Assembly: GCA_934317215.1 (NCBI GenBank)
Contig: CAKREH010000004.1
Location: forward strand, 62,001-126,000
Length of the DNA stretch: 64,000 nt
Direction: 5' to 3'
From: an uncultured Roseburia sp.
GTDB taxonomy: Bacteria; Bacillota; Clostridia; Lachnospirales; Lachnospiraceae
Below are positions 52,945 to 63,186 of this stretch, piece after piece (the stretch's first letter is position 1; every line of letters begins with the position of its first letter). Made by a program: the position numbers and the translations under genes. The notes under the pieces were generated by a model. The model saw only the letters and a list, made by a program, of their open reading frames with translations, ran no database searches and had not been told where the DNA came from.

Positions 52945-53241
52945 GATTTTACCAATCAGGTCGGCATATACATACTGGTGCCGTTTATGGTATATTATCT
53001 GGTCGCAGATATCGGAATGTCTGTGGTAATTGTCTATCTGATTTTTACCGGGCGGTTTGCATTACCGAAATGGATGGCTGTTTTTCAGCCGGTTGGAGGT
53101 TTACTGTTAAGTGGAATTTTTATGGAGATACCGTTTGTCTGGTGTAACGATCTTGCAGTTGCATTTGAAAGTATGGGGCATTTGCTGATGTTTCTGGCGG
53201 CATTTCTTTTATTACAGGATAACATTTTTCAAAAGAAATAA
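52945..53241 (+). pseudogene. C-terminal remnant of a DUF6796-like membrane protein
   Basis: The open frame (no good start; first in-frame start is GTG 52978) reads ILVPFMVYYLVADIGMSVVI and GRFALPKWMAVFQPVGGLLL, with three or four membrane helices. Only the C-terminal half of the roughly 200-residue family survives. No ribosome site. It could be a short functional membrane protein, but a truncated remnant is more likely. Confidence 0.65.
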
Positions 53242-53286
53242 TGTGTGATACAATATTTTAAGATTGAATTTTCAGGAGAAAAACAG

Positions 53287-56200
53287 ATGTCCCTACAATT
53301 TATATTTGGCAATTCAGGCAGCGGAAAATCGGATTTTCTGTATGATTCCGTGCTGAAACAGGCAAAAGAGAATAAAGAGCAGCAGTTTCTGATCATTGTG
53401 CCGGAGCAGTTCACCATGCAGACACAGCGGGAACTGGTCGAGAGACAGGCGCAGCATGCAATTATGAACGTGGATGTGCTCAGTTTTGCGAGACTGGCAT
53501 ACCGCGTCTTTGATGACCTTGGAAAACAAAATGTGGTTGTGCTGGAAGAGACCGGAAAAAATCTCGTTCTGCGCAAGGTGGCGGAACAGAAAAAAGCAGA
53601 ACTGAAAGTCCTTGGCGCGAACATGAATAAGATGGGGTATGTCGGTGAGGTAAAATCCCTGATCTCAGAGCTGATGCAGTATAATGTCCGTCCGGATGCG
53701 CTGGCAGAGTTTTTGGAGAAAGAACCGCTTGGGGAGGGACTGCGCTTAAAAATGCAGGATGTCCTTACGATGTATCAGGGATTTACGGAGTATTTAAAAG
53801 GCAGGTATATCACGGCGGAGGAAGTGTTAGAACTTCTTTATGATGTGGCAGAAGAGTCCGAACTGCTTCGTAATAGTGTGATCGTGTTGGACGAGTTTAC
53901 CGGATTTACACCGATCCAGAACCGTCTGATGGAAAAACTGCTCATGCTGGCAAAAAAGGTCAGCGTCTCTGTCACAATGGATGTCAGGGAAGATTTTTAT
54001 CAGTGCAGGGGTGTGCATGAGCTTTTTGCCATGAGTAAAAAAACGGTGGCATCACTGCTAAAAGTGGCAGAACTTTGCAAAGTTCCTGTGGAGGAGCCGC
54101 TGGTACTGCCGACCGGAAAAAAGAGGCGCTATGCCAATGCCGCCGACCTTTATTTTATGGAGCAGAATCTCTTCCGACCGGGTGCGGGAAGTTACAGATA
54201 TAAAGCAGCGGAACGATCAAAAAGCAGTGTGGAAAAACAGGAAGAACAGATGGATCACAGGATAGAGGAAATATCACATATCCGCATCACGTCTCTGAAA
54301 AATCCGAGGGAAGAATTAAAATTTGCAGCCCGTGAAATCGTGCGTCTGACGAGGGAGGGAGGCTTCCGTTACCGTGATATTGCGGTCGTGACAGGGGATG
54401 TGCAGCAGTATGGCAATTATGTGCCGGAGATCTTTGAACAGTATCATATCCCGTACTTTATCGATCAGACGAAAAATATTTTGTTCCACCCGTTTATCGA
54501 GTGTATCCGCGCAATTTTAGAGACGATCGAGTATGATTTTTCTTATGAAAGTGTGTTCCGTTTTTTGCGGTGCGGGCTGGCAGCAAGGATCGTGAGCGGG
54601 GCAAAAAATTCATGCAAGAAGTCAGATCCGGCTGCGAAGCAGGAACGTAACGGAGACACTGGTGAAAATATTGCCATGCAGTCAGATACAATGGACTGCA
54701 CAGCAGAAAATCTGATACATCAGTGTGAAACAGGATCCCATGGACTTACAGAACAGGAGATCGACCGTCTGGAAAATTATGTCCTCGCACGGGGCATCCG
54801 AGGTGCGTCCCGTTGGAGTAAACCGTGGACATTTGTAATGCCGGACGGAACATTAGAGGATATGGCACGGTTAAATGAGATCCGTGAGGCAATTTATGAG
54901 AATTTCAAGCTGCTGCTTGATGCATTCCGTGGAAAAGACAATACGGTCAGCACACAGACCTATGAGTTATACAGTCTGATCAGACGGCTTGACATGGAGC
55001 AGTTATTAAGGGAGCGTGGAAACTTTTTTGAGGTGCATGGCAATCAGGCGCGGGCAAAGGAATATGACCAGATCTATAAAATTGTGATGGATCTGCTCGA
55101 TAAAGTGACATCCCTGCTTGGCGATGAGAAGATGACAGTCCGGGAATACAGTGATATCTTAGATGCCGGATTTGAGGCGGCAAAAGTTGGCATTATCCCA
55201 CCAGGCAACGACACGGTGACAGTCGGGGATATCGAGAGAACCCGTTTGAACCATGTAAAAATCTTATTTTTTGTCGGTGTCAACGACGGAGTTGTGCCGA
55301 AGGCTGGAAAACAGGGTGGCATTATTTCCCAGTTTGAGCGCGAAAAGATGGCAGAATATCATCTGGAACTGGCGCCGGGCGCAAGGGAAAAGGTATTTAT
55401 CCAGAAGTTTTACCTGTATCTAAATATGACAAAACCGTCCGAGCGGCTGTATGTGACATTCTGCCGTGTCAATTCCGATGGAAAAGCGTTGCGCCGTTCG
55501 TATCTGATCGGGACACTTTTAAAATTGTTTCCACAGCTTGTGGTGGAAGAACCGTCCGAGGAGGAGACATTAGAAGGTGCACTGACTGCGGAGAGTGCCC
55601 TGCCGTTTCTGATGGAAGGGCTGACAAAACCGGTAGAGGATGAAGAGGCATGGACTGCACTTTTGGCATGGTACCTGTCGGATGAGGGAGACCGGGAAAA
55701 AGCGCTGCAGCTTTTTGATGCGGCGTTTGGCGTCCATAAAGATGATGCGGTCAGCAAGGCAGTCACGAAGGCTTTGTATGGGAATACCCTGGAAAACAGT
55801 GTGACAAGGCTCGAACAGTTTGCTGCCTGTGCGTTTGCACATTATTTAAGCTATGGACTGCGGCTTAGAGAGCGCGAACTGCAGCAGTTTGCAAGCGTGG
55901 ATATGGGAAATATTTATCATGATGTGTTAGAGCGCTTTGCAAAGGGCATAGAGATGTCGGATTATACCTGGTTTGACATCCCGGAGGAAGCGCAGGAAGC
56001 CCTGCTTTCCCAGAGTATGGAAGATGCGATCGCAGGCAGCGGAATCGGGGACGTGTTCGAGGATGCAAGAAACAGCTATCTGTTAAAACGGATGGAGGCA
56101 ACGGCAAAGCGGACGATCTGGGCGCTGATGTTACAGGTGCGGAAAGGAAAGTTTGTGCCGAGCGGTTTTGAGGTGTCGTTTTCGCGCGCCGGGCGGCTGG

Positions 56201-56943
56201 ATGCGGTGCAGTTTCAACTGGGTGAAGATGAAAAAATGCGTCTGCGCGGCAGGATCGACCGCATTGACACTTACGAGACAGACGATAAGGTCTATGTAAA
56301 GATCATTGATTATAAATCGGGCAACACCACTTTTTCACTTTTAAATTTTTATTATGGGCTGCAGCTTCAGCTTGTCGTCTACATGAATGCGGCGCTGGAA
56401 CTCACAAAGAAAAAATATAAGGGAAAAGACACAGAGCCGGCAGGAATTTTTTATTATCACATCACAGATCCGATGGTAGATGCGGATGGCCAGGAGTCCG
56501 AGGAGGAGATAAGACGGAGTATTTTAGAACAGTTAAAAGTGGGAGGTCTGGTCAATGAGGATCCTGAGATCTACGGCGCGATGGATACCGATTTTTCAGG
56601 TTCATCGGCAGTGATCCCGGTAGCCTTAAAAGCGGACGGCTCCTTAAAGGCGACATCTAAGACGGCAAGCACCTATGAGTTTGGACTGATGTCCGATTAT
56701 GTGCGGAGGAAGATCGAACATGTGGGAAAAGAGATCTTTGCCGGAAATGTGGCGGTAAAACCTTATCTGTTAGGAGACAGGAGCGGATGTGATTACTGCC
56801 CGTATCACACGATCTGCGGATTTGACGTGCGGATGCCGGGATTTTCCTATCAGCAGTTTGAAAAATTTGACAGCAGCGAGGAGATCCTTGCACATATCCG
56901 GGAAGAGATTGGAGAGCCAGGGAAAAATCCGGACAGTGAATAA
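53287..56943 (+). CDS. addB: ATP-dependent helicase/nuclease subunit B
   Basis: 1218-residue AddB, the partner of AddA in double-strand break end-processing. N-terminal Walker A GNSGSGKSDFL, a long central inactivated-helicase region, and a C-terminal nuclease with KIIDYKSGNTTFSL. An iron-sulfur staple is visible: FAACAFAHYL near residue 850 and CDYCPYHTICGF near 1175. Start is ATG 53287 with AGGAG 8 bases upstream. addA follows 50 bases later. Confidence 0.96.
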   Translation: MSLQFIFGNSGSGKSDFLYDSVLKQAKENKEQQFLIIVPEQFTMQTQRELVERQAQHAIMNVDVLSFARLAYRVFDDLGKQNVVVLEETGKNLVLRKVAEQKKAELKVLGANMNKMGYVGEVKSLISELMQYNVRPDALAEFLEKEPLGEGLRLKMQDVLTMYQGFTEYLKGRYITAEEVLELLYDVAEESELLRNSVIVLDEFTGFTPIQNRLMEKLLMLAKKVSVSVTMDVREDFYQCRGVHELFAMSKKTVASLLKVAELCKVPVEEPLVLPTGKKRRYANAADLYFMEQNLFRPGAGSYRYKAAERSKSSVEKQEEQMDHRIEEISHIRITSLKNPREELKFAAREIVRLTREGGFRYRDIAVVTGDVQQYGNYVPEIFEQYHIPYFIDQTKNILFHPFIECIRAILETIEYDFSYESVFRFLRCGLAARIVSGAKNSCKKSDPAAKQERNGDTGENIAMQSDTMDCTAENLIHQCETGSHGLTEQEIDRLENYVLARGIRGASRWSKPWTFVMPDGTLEDMARLNEIREAIYENFKLLLDAFRGKDNTVSTQTYELYSLIRRLDMEQLLRERGNFFEVHGNQARAKEYDQIYKIVMDLLDKVTSLLGDEKMTVREYSDILDAGFEAAKVGIIPPGNDTVTVGDIERTRLNHVKILFFVGVNDGVVPKAGKQGGIISQFEREKMAEYHLELAPGAREKVFIQKFYLYLNMTKPSERLYVTFCRVNSDGKALRRSYLIGTLLKLFPQLVVEEPSEEETLEGALTAESALPFLMEGLTKPVEDEEAWTALLAWYLSDEGDREKALQLFDAAFGVHKDDAVSKAVTKALYGNTLENSVTRLEQFAACAFAHYLSYGLRLRERELQQFASVDMGNIYHDVLERFAKGIEMSDYTWFDIPEEAQEALLSQSMEDAIAGSGIGDVFEDARNSYLLKRMEATAKRTIWALMLQVRKGKFVPSGFEVSFSRAGRLDAVQFQLGEDEKMRLRGRIDRIDTYETDDKVYVKIIDYKSGNTTFSLLNFYYGLQLQLVVYMNAALELTKKKYKGKDTEPAGIFYYHITDPMVDADGQESEEEIRRSILEQLKVGGLVNEDPEIYGAMDTDFSGSSAVIPVALKADGSLKATSKTASTYEFGLMSDYVRRKIEHVGKEIFAGNVAVKPYLLGDRSGCDYCPYHTICGFDVRMPGFSYQQFEKFDSSEEILAHIREEIGEPGKNPDSE

Positions 56944-56993
56944 ACATGATGTGACAGGTGCAAAAAACAAAAAAGGCAGAAACGGAGCAAAAT

Positions 56994-59900
56994 ATGGGAA
57001 TGACATGGACAGATGACCAGCGAAAGGTCATCGAACTAAGAGACAGAAACATATTAGTTTCCGCGGCAGCAGGTTCCGGTAAGACGGCGGTGCTCGTGGA
57101 ACGTATCATAAAGATCATTACAGATAAAGAGCGCCCGGTGGACATCGACCGTCTTTTGATCGTGACATTTACCAATGCGGCTGCGGCTGAGATGCGTGAG
57201 CGAATCGGAAATGCACTGGAGAATGCCTTAAAGGAACAGCCGGACGACGAGCATTTACAGCGTCAGCTCTCCCTTTTACACAATGCCCAGATCACGACGA
57301 TCGACAGTTTTTGTCTGTATGTGATCCGCAATCATTTTCATGAGATCGATCTCGAACCGAATTTCAGGATCGGGGATGAGGGCGAGTTGAAACTGTTAAA
57401 AGAGGACGTGCTCGCAAAGGTGCTGTTGAAAAATTATGAGGAGAGTGCGCCGGAATTCTTAGCGTTTGTGGACGGATATGCATCCGGCAGAAATGATGCT
57501 GCGCTCTCCGGCATGATCCTGCAGCTTTATGAGTTTTCAAGGAGTTATCCATGGCCGAAGAAGTGGCTGCTTGCGGCGGCAGAAAGCTATGGCATAGAGG
57601 ATGAGGCATCTTTGGAAAGCGCATCTTTTATGCAGTCTTTGATTCAAAATTTAAAGCATGTGTCAGAGGATCTTGTGGCACTTTCTGAGCGTGCCTGTGG
57701 ACTGACACAGGACGATGACGGGCCGGATATGTATGCGAAAGCATTAGAGAGCGATCTGAAAAAATATAAGGAGATCGCTGCGAGTGAAAGTTTTGCGGAT
57801 TTTTATCAGAATTACCGCAATTTATCCTATGACAGGCTTGCTTCCTCCCGTGGATTTGACGGAAACGAAGAAAAATTAGAACTGGTCAAAAAACTGCGAG
57901 AGATGGGAAAGGATGCGGTCAAAAAAATAAACCGCCAGTATTTTTTCACATCACCGGAGATCATGGCGGAGCAGATGAAAAAGACGGCGCCGATGGCGGC
58001 AGAGTTAGTGCGTCTGACATTGGAATTTGACGAGGCGTTTACGGCGGAAAAACGGCGGAAAAATCTGGTGGATTTTCATGACCTTGAGCACTTTGCATTA
58101 AATATCTTTGTCGATGGTGAGACCGGGAAAGTTAAAAAGACTGCCGAAGAGTTCCGGGATAATTTCAAAGAGATCATGGTCGACGAGTACCAGGACAGCA
58201 ATGAGGTGCAGGAGACGATCTTACGTGCAATTTCACGGGAAGAACGCGGCGAATACAACTTTTTTATGGTCGGGGATGTCAAGCAGAGCATCTACCGTTT
58301 CCGCCTGGCCAGACCGGAACTTTTCATGGAAAAATATGATACTTACAGTCTGACAGATGCAAAAATGCAGCGCATTGACCTGCATAAAAATTTCCGAAGC
58401 AGAAATGAAGTACTCGATTTTTCCAATGATATTTTTTACCGTATCATGAAGCGCGATCTCGGAAATGTGGAATATGACGCGGACGCAGCACTTTATCCGG
58501 GAGCTTCCTATAAAGAAGAAACGGATATGTTCACACCGGAGATTCTGCTTGCCGATGGGGATGATGAACTGTTGGAGGATGCTGCAGCGGATGATAAGAA
58601 ACTGTTAGAAGCGCGGATGATTGCAAAGAGGATCAAAGAGCTTATGAGAACGCAGAAGGTGACCGACAAGGCAACAGGGGAACTGCGCCCGGTGCAGTAT
58701 TCGGATATGGTCATTCTGCTGCGAAGCTTAAGCGGATATGCAGACCGTTTTGCTGCTGTGTTAAATGATGCAGGAATTCCGGCACATACTGTTTCAGCAA
58801 CAGGATATTTTAGTACGGTGGAGGTGCAGACCGTGCTCTCCATGCTTCGGATCTTAGACAATCCGAGACAGGATATCCCGCTGACAGCAGTACTTCGTTC
58901 CCCGATCGCGGGACTTTCGGATGAGGAACTTGCGAAACTGCGTTTAAAAGACAATGACGTCAGATTTTATGAATGTGTTTTAGAGGAATGTGAGCGTCTG
59001 AAGCAGGAAGCGGAGGAAGATTCTGAACAGAGCAGGGATGATTCCGAAGAAAAGTTATACCGGTTTTATGTTACCTACGAAAAACTCCGTCAGCTTGTGC
59101 CGGACACCCCGATCCATGAGCTGATCGAACTGCTGTTAAAGGAGACCGGTTATGGGGACTATGCCGCGGCAATGCCGGCCGGGGACAGGCGTCATGCGAA
59201 CCTTTTAATGCTGGTGGAAAAGGCAATCGCCTACGAAAATACCAGTTACAAGGGACTGTTTCATTTTGTGCGCTATATCGATGAACTGCAGAAATATGAT
59301 GTGGATTTCGGCGAGGCGGATCTGATCGGGGAAAACGAAAATGTTGTGCGCATCATGAGCATCCATAAAAGTAAAGGACTGGAATTTCCGGTCGTATTTG
59401 CCGCCGGGATGGGAAAAAACTTTAACCGTCAGGATACGAGAAGCCGTCTGGTATTACACCCGGAACTTGGCATAGGTCTTGACTATATGGATGGAGAGCG
59501 GCGTGTAAAATCCGTGACGATCGCAAAACGTGCCATCGCAAAGCAGATCGATATGGAAAACCTTGGTGAGGAACTGCGTGTCCTTTATGTGGCATTAACC
59601 AGGGCGAAAGAAAAGCTGATCTTAACCGGAAGTCTGAAAAAGGCGGAGGAGACGCTTCCTTATATGAATGCATTTCCGGAGGAAATGTTATCCTATCTGG
59701 GACGCGAGAGTGCAGCCGGTTATTTGGACTGGATCCTGCCTGCGGCTTTATCCTGTCAGGATAAATATCAGATACGTCTGATGCGGGCGGCAGAACTGGT
59801 ACAGGAAGAACTGGAAACACAGATCAAAGATGACTGGAACCGGTCAGCCTGCATGGAAAAAGCCGCACAGGCAGATGCAGGGAAGGTAAAGCAGTTTTCA

Positions 59901-60707
59901 GAGCGTTTTCACAGACGGTATGCATTTGAAGATGATGTGCAGAGAAAGAATAAATATTCCGTGTCGGAGTTAAAACATCGTGCCATGCGGGAGGCATTTG
60001 AAAAAGAGGAGGAGGCAGTTCCTGTTTTTCAATCCGAGGAGATCGTGCCGTATGTGCCGGCGTTTGCAAGGGAGATCGGGCAGAAAAGTGAGGATGCCAG
60101 CCTTGGAGCACTCCGAGGAACGGCGATGCACCGTATCATGGAGTGCTACCAGTTTTCTTCCAATATGTCCGTAAAAGAGCAGGTCGCCGGGATGTTAGAG
60201 AAAGAACAGATCACGTCGGAAATGAATGAGCTTATCCGTATTCAGCAGGTAGCATATTTTGTAAATTCAGATATTGGAAAACGGATGGGAGCAGCCGAAA
60301 AAGACGGAAAATTATACCGTGAGAAACCATTTGTGATGGGATTTACCGATGGGCAGCTGCGGGAGTTTGGTTTTGATGGAAATATGGAACAGGCAGAAAA
60401 TGCAAAAATTGTGGAAAGTACAGGGAATACAGTGACATTGGAAAAAATATCTGACGAGCTGACCCTGATCCAGGGAATTATCGATGTATTCTGGATTGAA
60501 AAAGACGGTATCGTCCTTTTAGATTATAAGACAGACCGCGTAGACACGGAGAAAGAACTAAAAGAGCGTTATGCGGCACAGTTAAAACTTTATGAAGAAG
60601 CGTTAAACCGTGTCTATGAAAATGAGAAAGATGCAGCTGGAAATCCGCTGAAAGTCAGGGAAAAACTGCTGTATTCCTTCCGGCTTGGGAAAGTGATCCC
60701 GGTATAA
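56994..60707 (+). CDS. addA: ATP-dependent helicase/nuclease subunit A
   Basis: 1237-residue AddA, a UvrD-like 3'-5' helicase fused to a RecB-type nuclease. Walker A SAAAGSGKTAVLVERI near residue 20, motif III/Walker B IMVDEYQDSNEVQE, VGDVKQSIYRFRLARPELF, HKSKGLEFPVVF and VALTRAKEKL; C-terminal nuclease LLDYKTDRVDTEKE. Start ATG 56994 follows GGAG (56984-56987). Pairs with AddB to degrade and load RecA at broken ends. Confidence 0.96.
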   Translation: MGMTWTDDQRKVIELRDRNILVSAAAGSGKTAVLVERIIKIITDKERPVDIDRLLIVTFTNAAAAEMRERIGNALENALKEQPDDEHLQRQLSLLHNAQITTIDSFCLYVIRNHFHEIDLEPNFRIGDEGELKLLKEDVLAKVLLKNYEESAPEFLAFVDGYASGRNDAALSGMILQLYEFSRSYPWPKKWLLAAAESYGIEDEASLESASFMQSLIQNLKHVSEDLVALSERACGLTQDDDGPDMYAKALESDLKKYKEIAASESFADFYQNYRNLSYDRLASSRGFDGNEEKLELVKKLREMGKDAVKKINRQYFFTSPEIMAEQMKKTAPMAAELVRLTLEFDEAFTAEKRRKNLVDFHDLEHFALNIFVDGETGKVKKTAEEFRDNFKEIMVDEYQDSNEVQETILRAISREERGEYNFFMVGDVKQSIYRFRLARPELFMEKYDTYSLTDAKMQRIDLHKNFRSRNEVLDFSNDIFYRIMKRDLGNVEYDADAALYPGASYKEETDMFTPEILLADGDDELLEDAAADDKKLLEARMIAKRIKELMRTQKVTDKATGELRPVQYSDMVILLRSLSGYADRFAAVLNDAGIPAHTVSATGYFSTVEVQTVLSMLRILDNPRQDIPLTAVLRSPIAGLSDEELAKLRLKDNDVRFYECVLEECERLKQEAEEDSEQSRDDSEEKLYRFYVTYEKLRQLVPDTPIHELIELLLKETGYGDYAAAMPAGDRRHANLLMLVEKAIAYENTSYKGLFHFVRYIDELQKYDVDFGEADLIGENENVVRIMSIHKSKGLEFPVVFAAGMGKNFNRQDTRSRLVLHPELGIGLDYMDGERRVKSVTIAKRAIAKQIDMENLGEELRVLYVALTRAKEKLILTGSLKKAEETLPYMNAFPEEMLSYLGRESAAGYLDWILPAALSCQDKYQIRLMRAAELVQEELETQIKDDWNRSACMEKAAQADAGKVKQFSERFHRRYAFEDDVQRKNKYSVSELKHRAMREAFEKEEEAVPVFQSEEIVPYVPAFAREIGQKSEDASLGALRGTAMHRIMECYQFSSNMSVKEQVAGMLEKEQITSEMNELIRIQQVAYFVNSDIGKRMGAAEKDGKLYREKPFVMGFTDGQLREFGFDGNMEQAENAKIVESTGNTVTLEKISDELTLIQGIIDVFWIEKDGIVLLDYKTDRVDTEKELKERYAAQLKLYEEALNRVYENEKDAAGNPLKVREKLLYSFRLGKVIPV

Positions 60708-60727
60708 AAAGAAAGGAATTTTTAAAC

Positions 60728-61354
60728 ATGTCACAGATTATTTTAGCGTCCGCATCCCCAAGACGCCGTGAACTTTTAGAGCAGATCGGTCTTGCCTTTG
60801 AGGTCTGTCCGGCAAAGGGGGAGGAGATCATTACAAAGAAAGAGCCCAAAGAGGTTGTCATGGAACTTGCGGCACAGAAGGCGAGAGAAGTTGCATCCAT
60901 GTTAAAAACATATGGAGATGAGCATCAGACGCTGATGACACCGCAGGATACTTTGGTTATCGGTGCGGATACCATTGTTGCTGCGGGCAGTGAAATTTTA
61001 GGAAAACCAAAGGATGAGGAAGATGCATTCCGTATGCTTTCTTTATTGTCCGGGAAAAGCCATTCGGTGTACACGGGAGTTGCGTTTGTGTTTATCGACC
61101 GGACCGGCAGGGCAGGGGAACATATCTTTTATGAAAAGACTGATGTTTTTGTCAGAGAGTTAAAGAAAAGTGAAATTTTGCGTTATATTGCGACAGGAGA
61201 GCCGTCGGATAAAGCCGGAGCGTATGGAATCCAGGGAAAATTTGCAATTTATATTGACAAAATCGACGGTGACTATAATAATGTGGTAGGACTTCCGGTC
61301 GCGGCGATTTACAGAGAGCTTGACCGGCTTGGAATTGACCCATATACATGGTAG
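60728..61354 (+). CDS. maf: Maf-family nucleotide pyrophosphatase
   Basis: 208 residues of the Maf/YhdE family, hydrolysing dTTP/UTP and modified nucleotides; Bacillus Maf was named for septum arrest. Motifs: ILASASPRRRELLEQIG at the start, VIGADTIVAAGSEILGKP, LSLLSGKSHSVYTGV and DKAGAYGIQG. Follows addA by 20 bases. Confidence 0.95.
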   Translation: MSQIILASASPRRRELLEQIGLAFEVCPAKGEEIITKKEPKEVVMELAAQKAREVASMLKTYGDEHQTLMTPQDTLVIGADTIVAAGSEILGKPKDEEDAFRMLSLLSGKSHSVYTGVAFVFIDRTGRAGEHIFYEKTDVFVRELKKSEILRYIATGEPSDKAGAYGIQGKFAIYIDKIDGDYNNVVGLPVAAIYRELDRLGIDPYTW

Positions 61355-61416
61355 ATAAGCGGGAAAATACAGTGTGAAAAATGAGATTTTTACACTGCAC
61401 AGAATGGAGGATTATT

Positions 61417-61674
61417 ATGTACGATGAAACGGTAGTACAGTATTTTTTGGAACATCAGATGCAGCTTTTTAAAGAAAATGTTGCAGAATCGCCGGAGGAG
61501 GCCGAAGAATTTTTAGAGGACTGCATGGCAGTTGTCTGCAAAAATATCAAAGAAGTCCGCGCTTATTTTGAAGATGAGGGTGCTGATATTGCCGGAATGA
61601 GCAATGCGGATTTAGCAGAGGCAGAGGAAGTTTTTGCAATTCCGGACGGCAGATATCTGATCGTAGAAGCGTAG
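61417..61674 (+). CDS. Conserved 85-residue acidic protein
   Basis: A small, highly acidic, mostly helical protein (EDETVVQ-like start, ESPEEAEEFLEDC in the middle, IPDGRYLIVEA at the end). GGAGG 6 bases before ATG 61417; an ATG at 61381 lies upstream without a ribosome site. Similar proteins occur between maf and this dehydrogenase in related genomes by my recollection, but I do not know a function. Confidence 0.7.
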   Translation: MYDETVVQYFLEHQMQLFKENVAESPEEAEEFLEDCMAVVCKNIKEVRAYFEDEGADIAGMSNADLAEAEEVFAIPDGRYLIVEA

Positions 61675-61757
61675 GGATGACGTTTTTTGAATAGGATGCA
61701 CGAAAATGCAGATGTGCGTGAGAAATCAATAACCAGACAGGTAAGAGGAAAAACAGA

Positions 61758-63158
61758 ATGAAACAATATGATGTGATTATTATTGGAGCCGGTCCATCCG
61801 GTATCTTTTGTGCATATGAACTGATCCATACAAAAAAGGATCTTAAAATTTTAATGATCGAGAAGGGCAGACCGATCGAAAAGAGGGAATGTCCAAAACG
61901 TAAGACGAAGGTCTGCGTGGGATGTAAACCATGCTCTATTACGACCGGATTTGCCGGAGCGGGTGCATTTTCTGATGGTAAACTGTCACTTTCCCCGGAT
62001 GTCGGAGGAAATCTGCCGGAAATTTTAGGTTATGATAAAACCGTGGAGTTATTAAAAGAATCCGATGATATTTATTTAAAATTCGGTGCAGATACAAAGG
62101 TTTACGGTGTAGATAAAGAAAAAGAGATCCGTGAGATCCGCAGAAAAGCGATCAATGCAAACTTAAAACTGATCGAGTGCCCGATCCGCCATCTTGGAAC
62201 AGAGGAAGGCTACAAGATTTATTCCAGACTGCAGGAGCATCTGTTAGAGCAGGGTGTTGAGATGGAATTTAACACCATGGTCAAAGATATCATCATTGAT
62301 GACAGCAAAGTCAAAGGAATCGTTACCGAAAAAGACGAAGAATATCTTGCAGCAGAGGTCATTTCTGCAGTTGGACGGGAGGGTGCGGACTGGTTTTCCC
62401 ATATCTGCGGACAGCATGATATTGAAACAAAGGTAGGTACCGTGGATATCGGTGTGCGTGTCGAAGTGCGTGATGAGGTCATGGAATTTTTAAATCAGAA
62501 CCTCTATGAGGCAAAACTGATTTACCATACCCCGACATTTGATGATAAGGTGCGTACATTCTGTACCAACCCGTCCGGTGAGGTTGCAACAGAGTATTAT
62601 GATAATGGACTTGCGGTGGTAAACGGCCACGCATACAAGTCGAAAGATTTAAAGACCAACAATACCAACTTTGCAATTTTAGTTTCCAAGAACTTTACCA
62701 AACCATTTAAGACACCGATTGAGTATGGTAAACAGATCGCACAGCTTTCCAACATGCTCTGCGACGGAAAGATTTTAGTACAGACATTTGGTGATTTCAA
62801 GAGAGGAAGAAGAACGACAGAGGAACGTCTCTGCCGGAATAACCTGATCCCGACTTTAAAGGATGCTGTGCCGGGTGATCTTTCCTTAGTATTCCCACAT
62901 CGTATCATGGTCGATATTGAGGAAATGTTAATGGCACTCGATAAAGTAACACCGGGTATTGCCAGCGATGAGACACTGCTTTATGGTGTGGAAGTAAAAT
63001 TCTATTCCAACAAGGTAGTGGTCAACTCTGATTTTGAGACAAGTGTAAAAGGACTGCGTGCGATCGGGGATGGTGCATCTGTGACGAGAGGATTGCAGCA
63101 GGCATCTGCAAACGGAATTTCCGTTGCAAGAAGTATCTTAAAATCAATGGAACAATAG
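61758..63158 (+). CDS. FAD-dependent dehydrogenase (COG2509 type)
   Basis: 466 residues. N-terminal FAD-binding Rossmann fold YDVIIIGAGPSGIFCAYEL, then a CVGCKPCS cysteine cluster within GFAGAGAFSDGKLSLSP, and a C-terminal GLRAIGDGASVTRGLQQASA that closes around FAD. This matches the large FAD-dependent dehydrogenase family of Firmicutes with unknown substrate. AAGAGG-like ribosome site near the ATG. Confidence 0.85.
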   Translation: MKQYDVIIIGAGPSGIFCAYELIHTKKDLKILMIEKGRPIEKRECPKRKTKVCVGCKPCSITTGFAGAGAFSDGKLSLSPDVGGNLPEILGYDKTVELLKESDDIYLKFGADTKVYGVDKEKEIREIRRKAINANLKLIECPIRHLGTEEGYKIYSRLQEHLLEQGVEMEFNTMVKDIIIDDSKVKGIVTEKDEEYLAAEVISAVGREGADWFSHICGQHDIETKVGTVDIGVRVEVRDEVMEFLNQNLYEAKLIYHTPTFDDKVRTFCTNPSGEVATEYYDNGLAVVNGHAYKSKDLKTNNTNFAILVSKNFTKPFKTPIEYGKQIAQLSNMLCDGKILVQTFGDFKRGRRTTEERLCRNNLIPTLKDAVPGDLSLVFPHRIMVDIEEMLMALDKVTPGIASDETLLYGVEVKFYSNKVVVNSDFETSVKGLRAIGDGASVTRGLQQASANGISVARSILKSMEQ

Positions 63159-63186
63159 GACTTTTCTATCAAATTGGGTAAATGGG

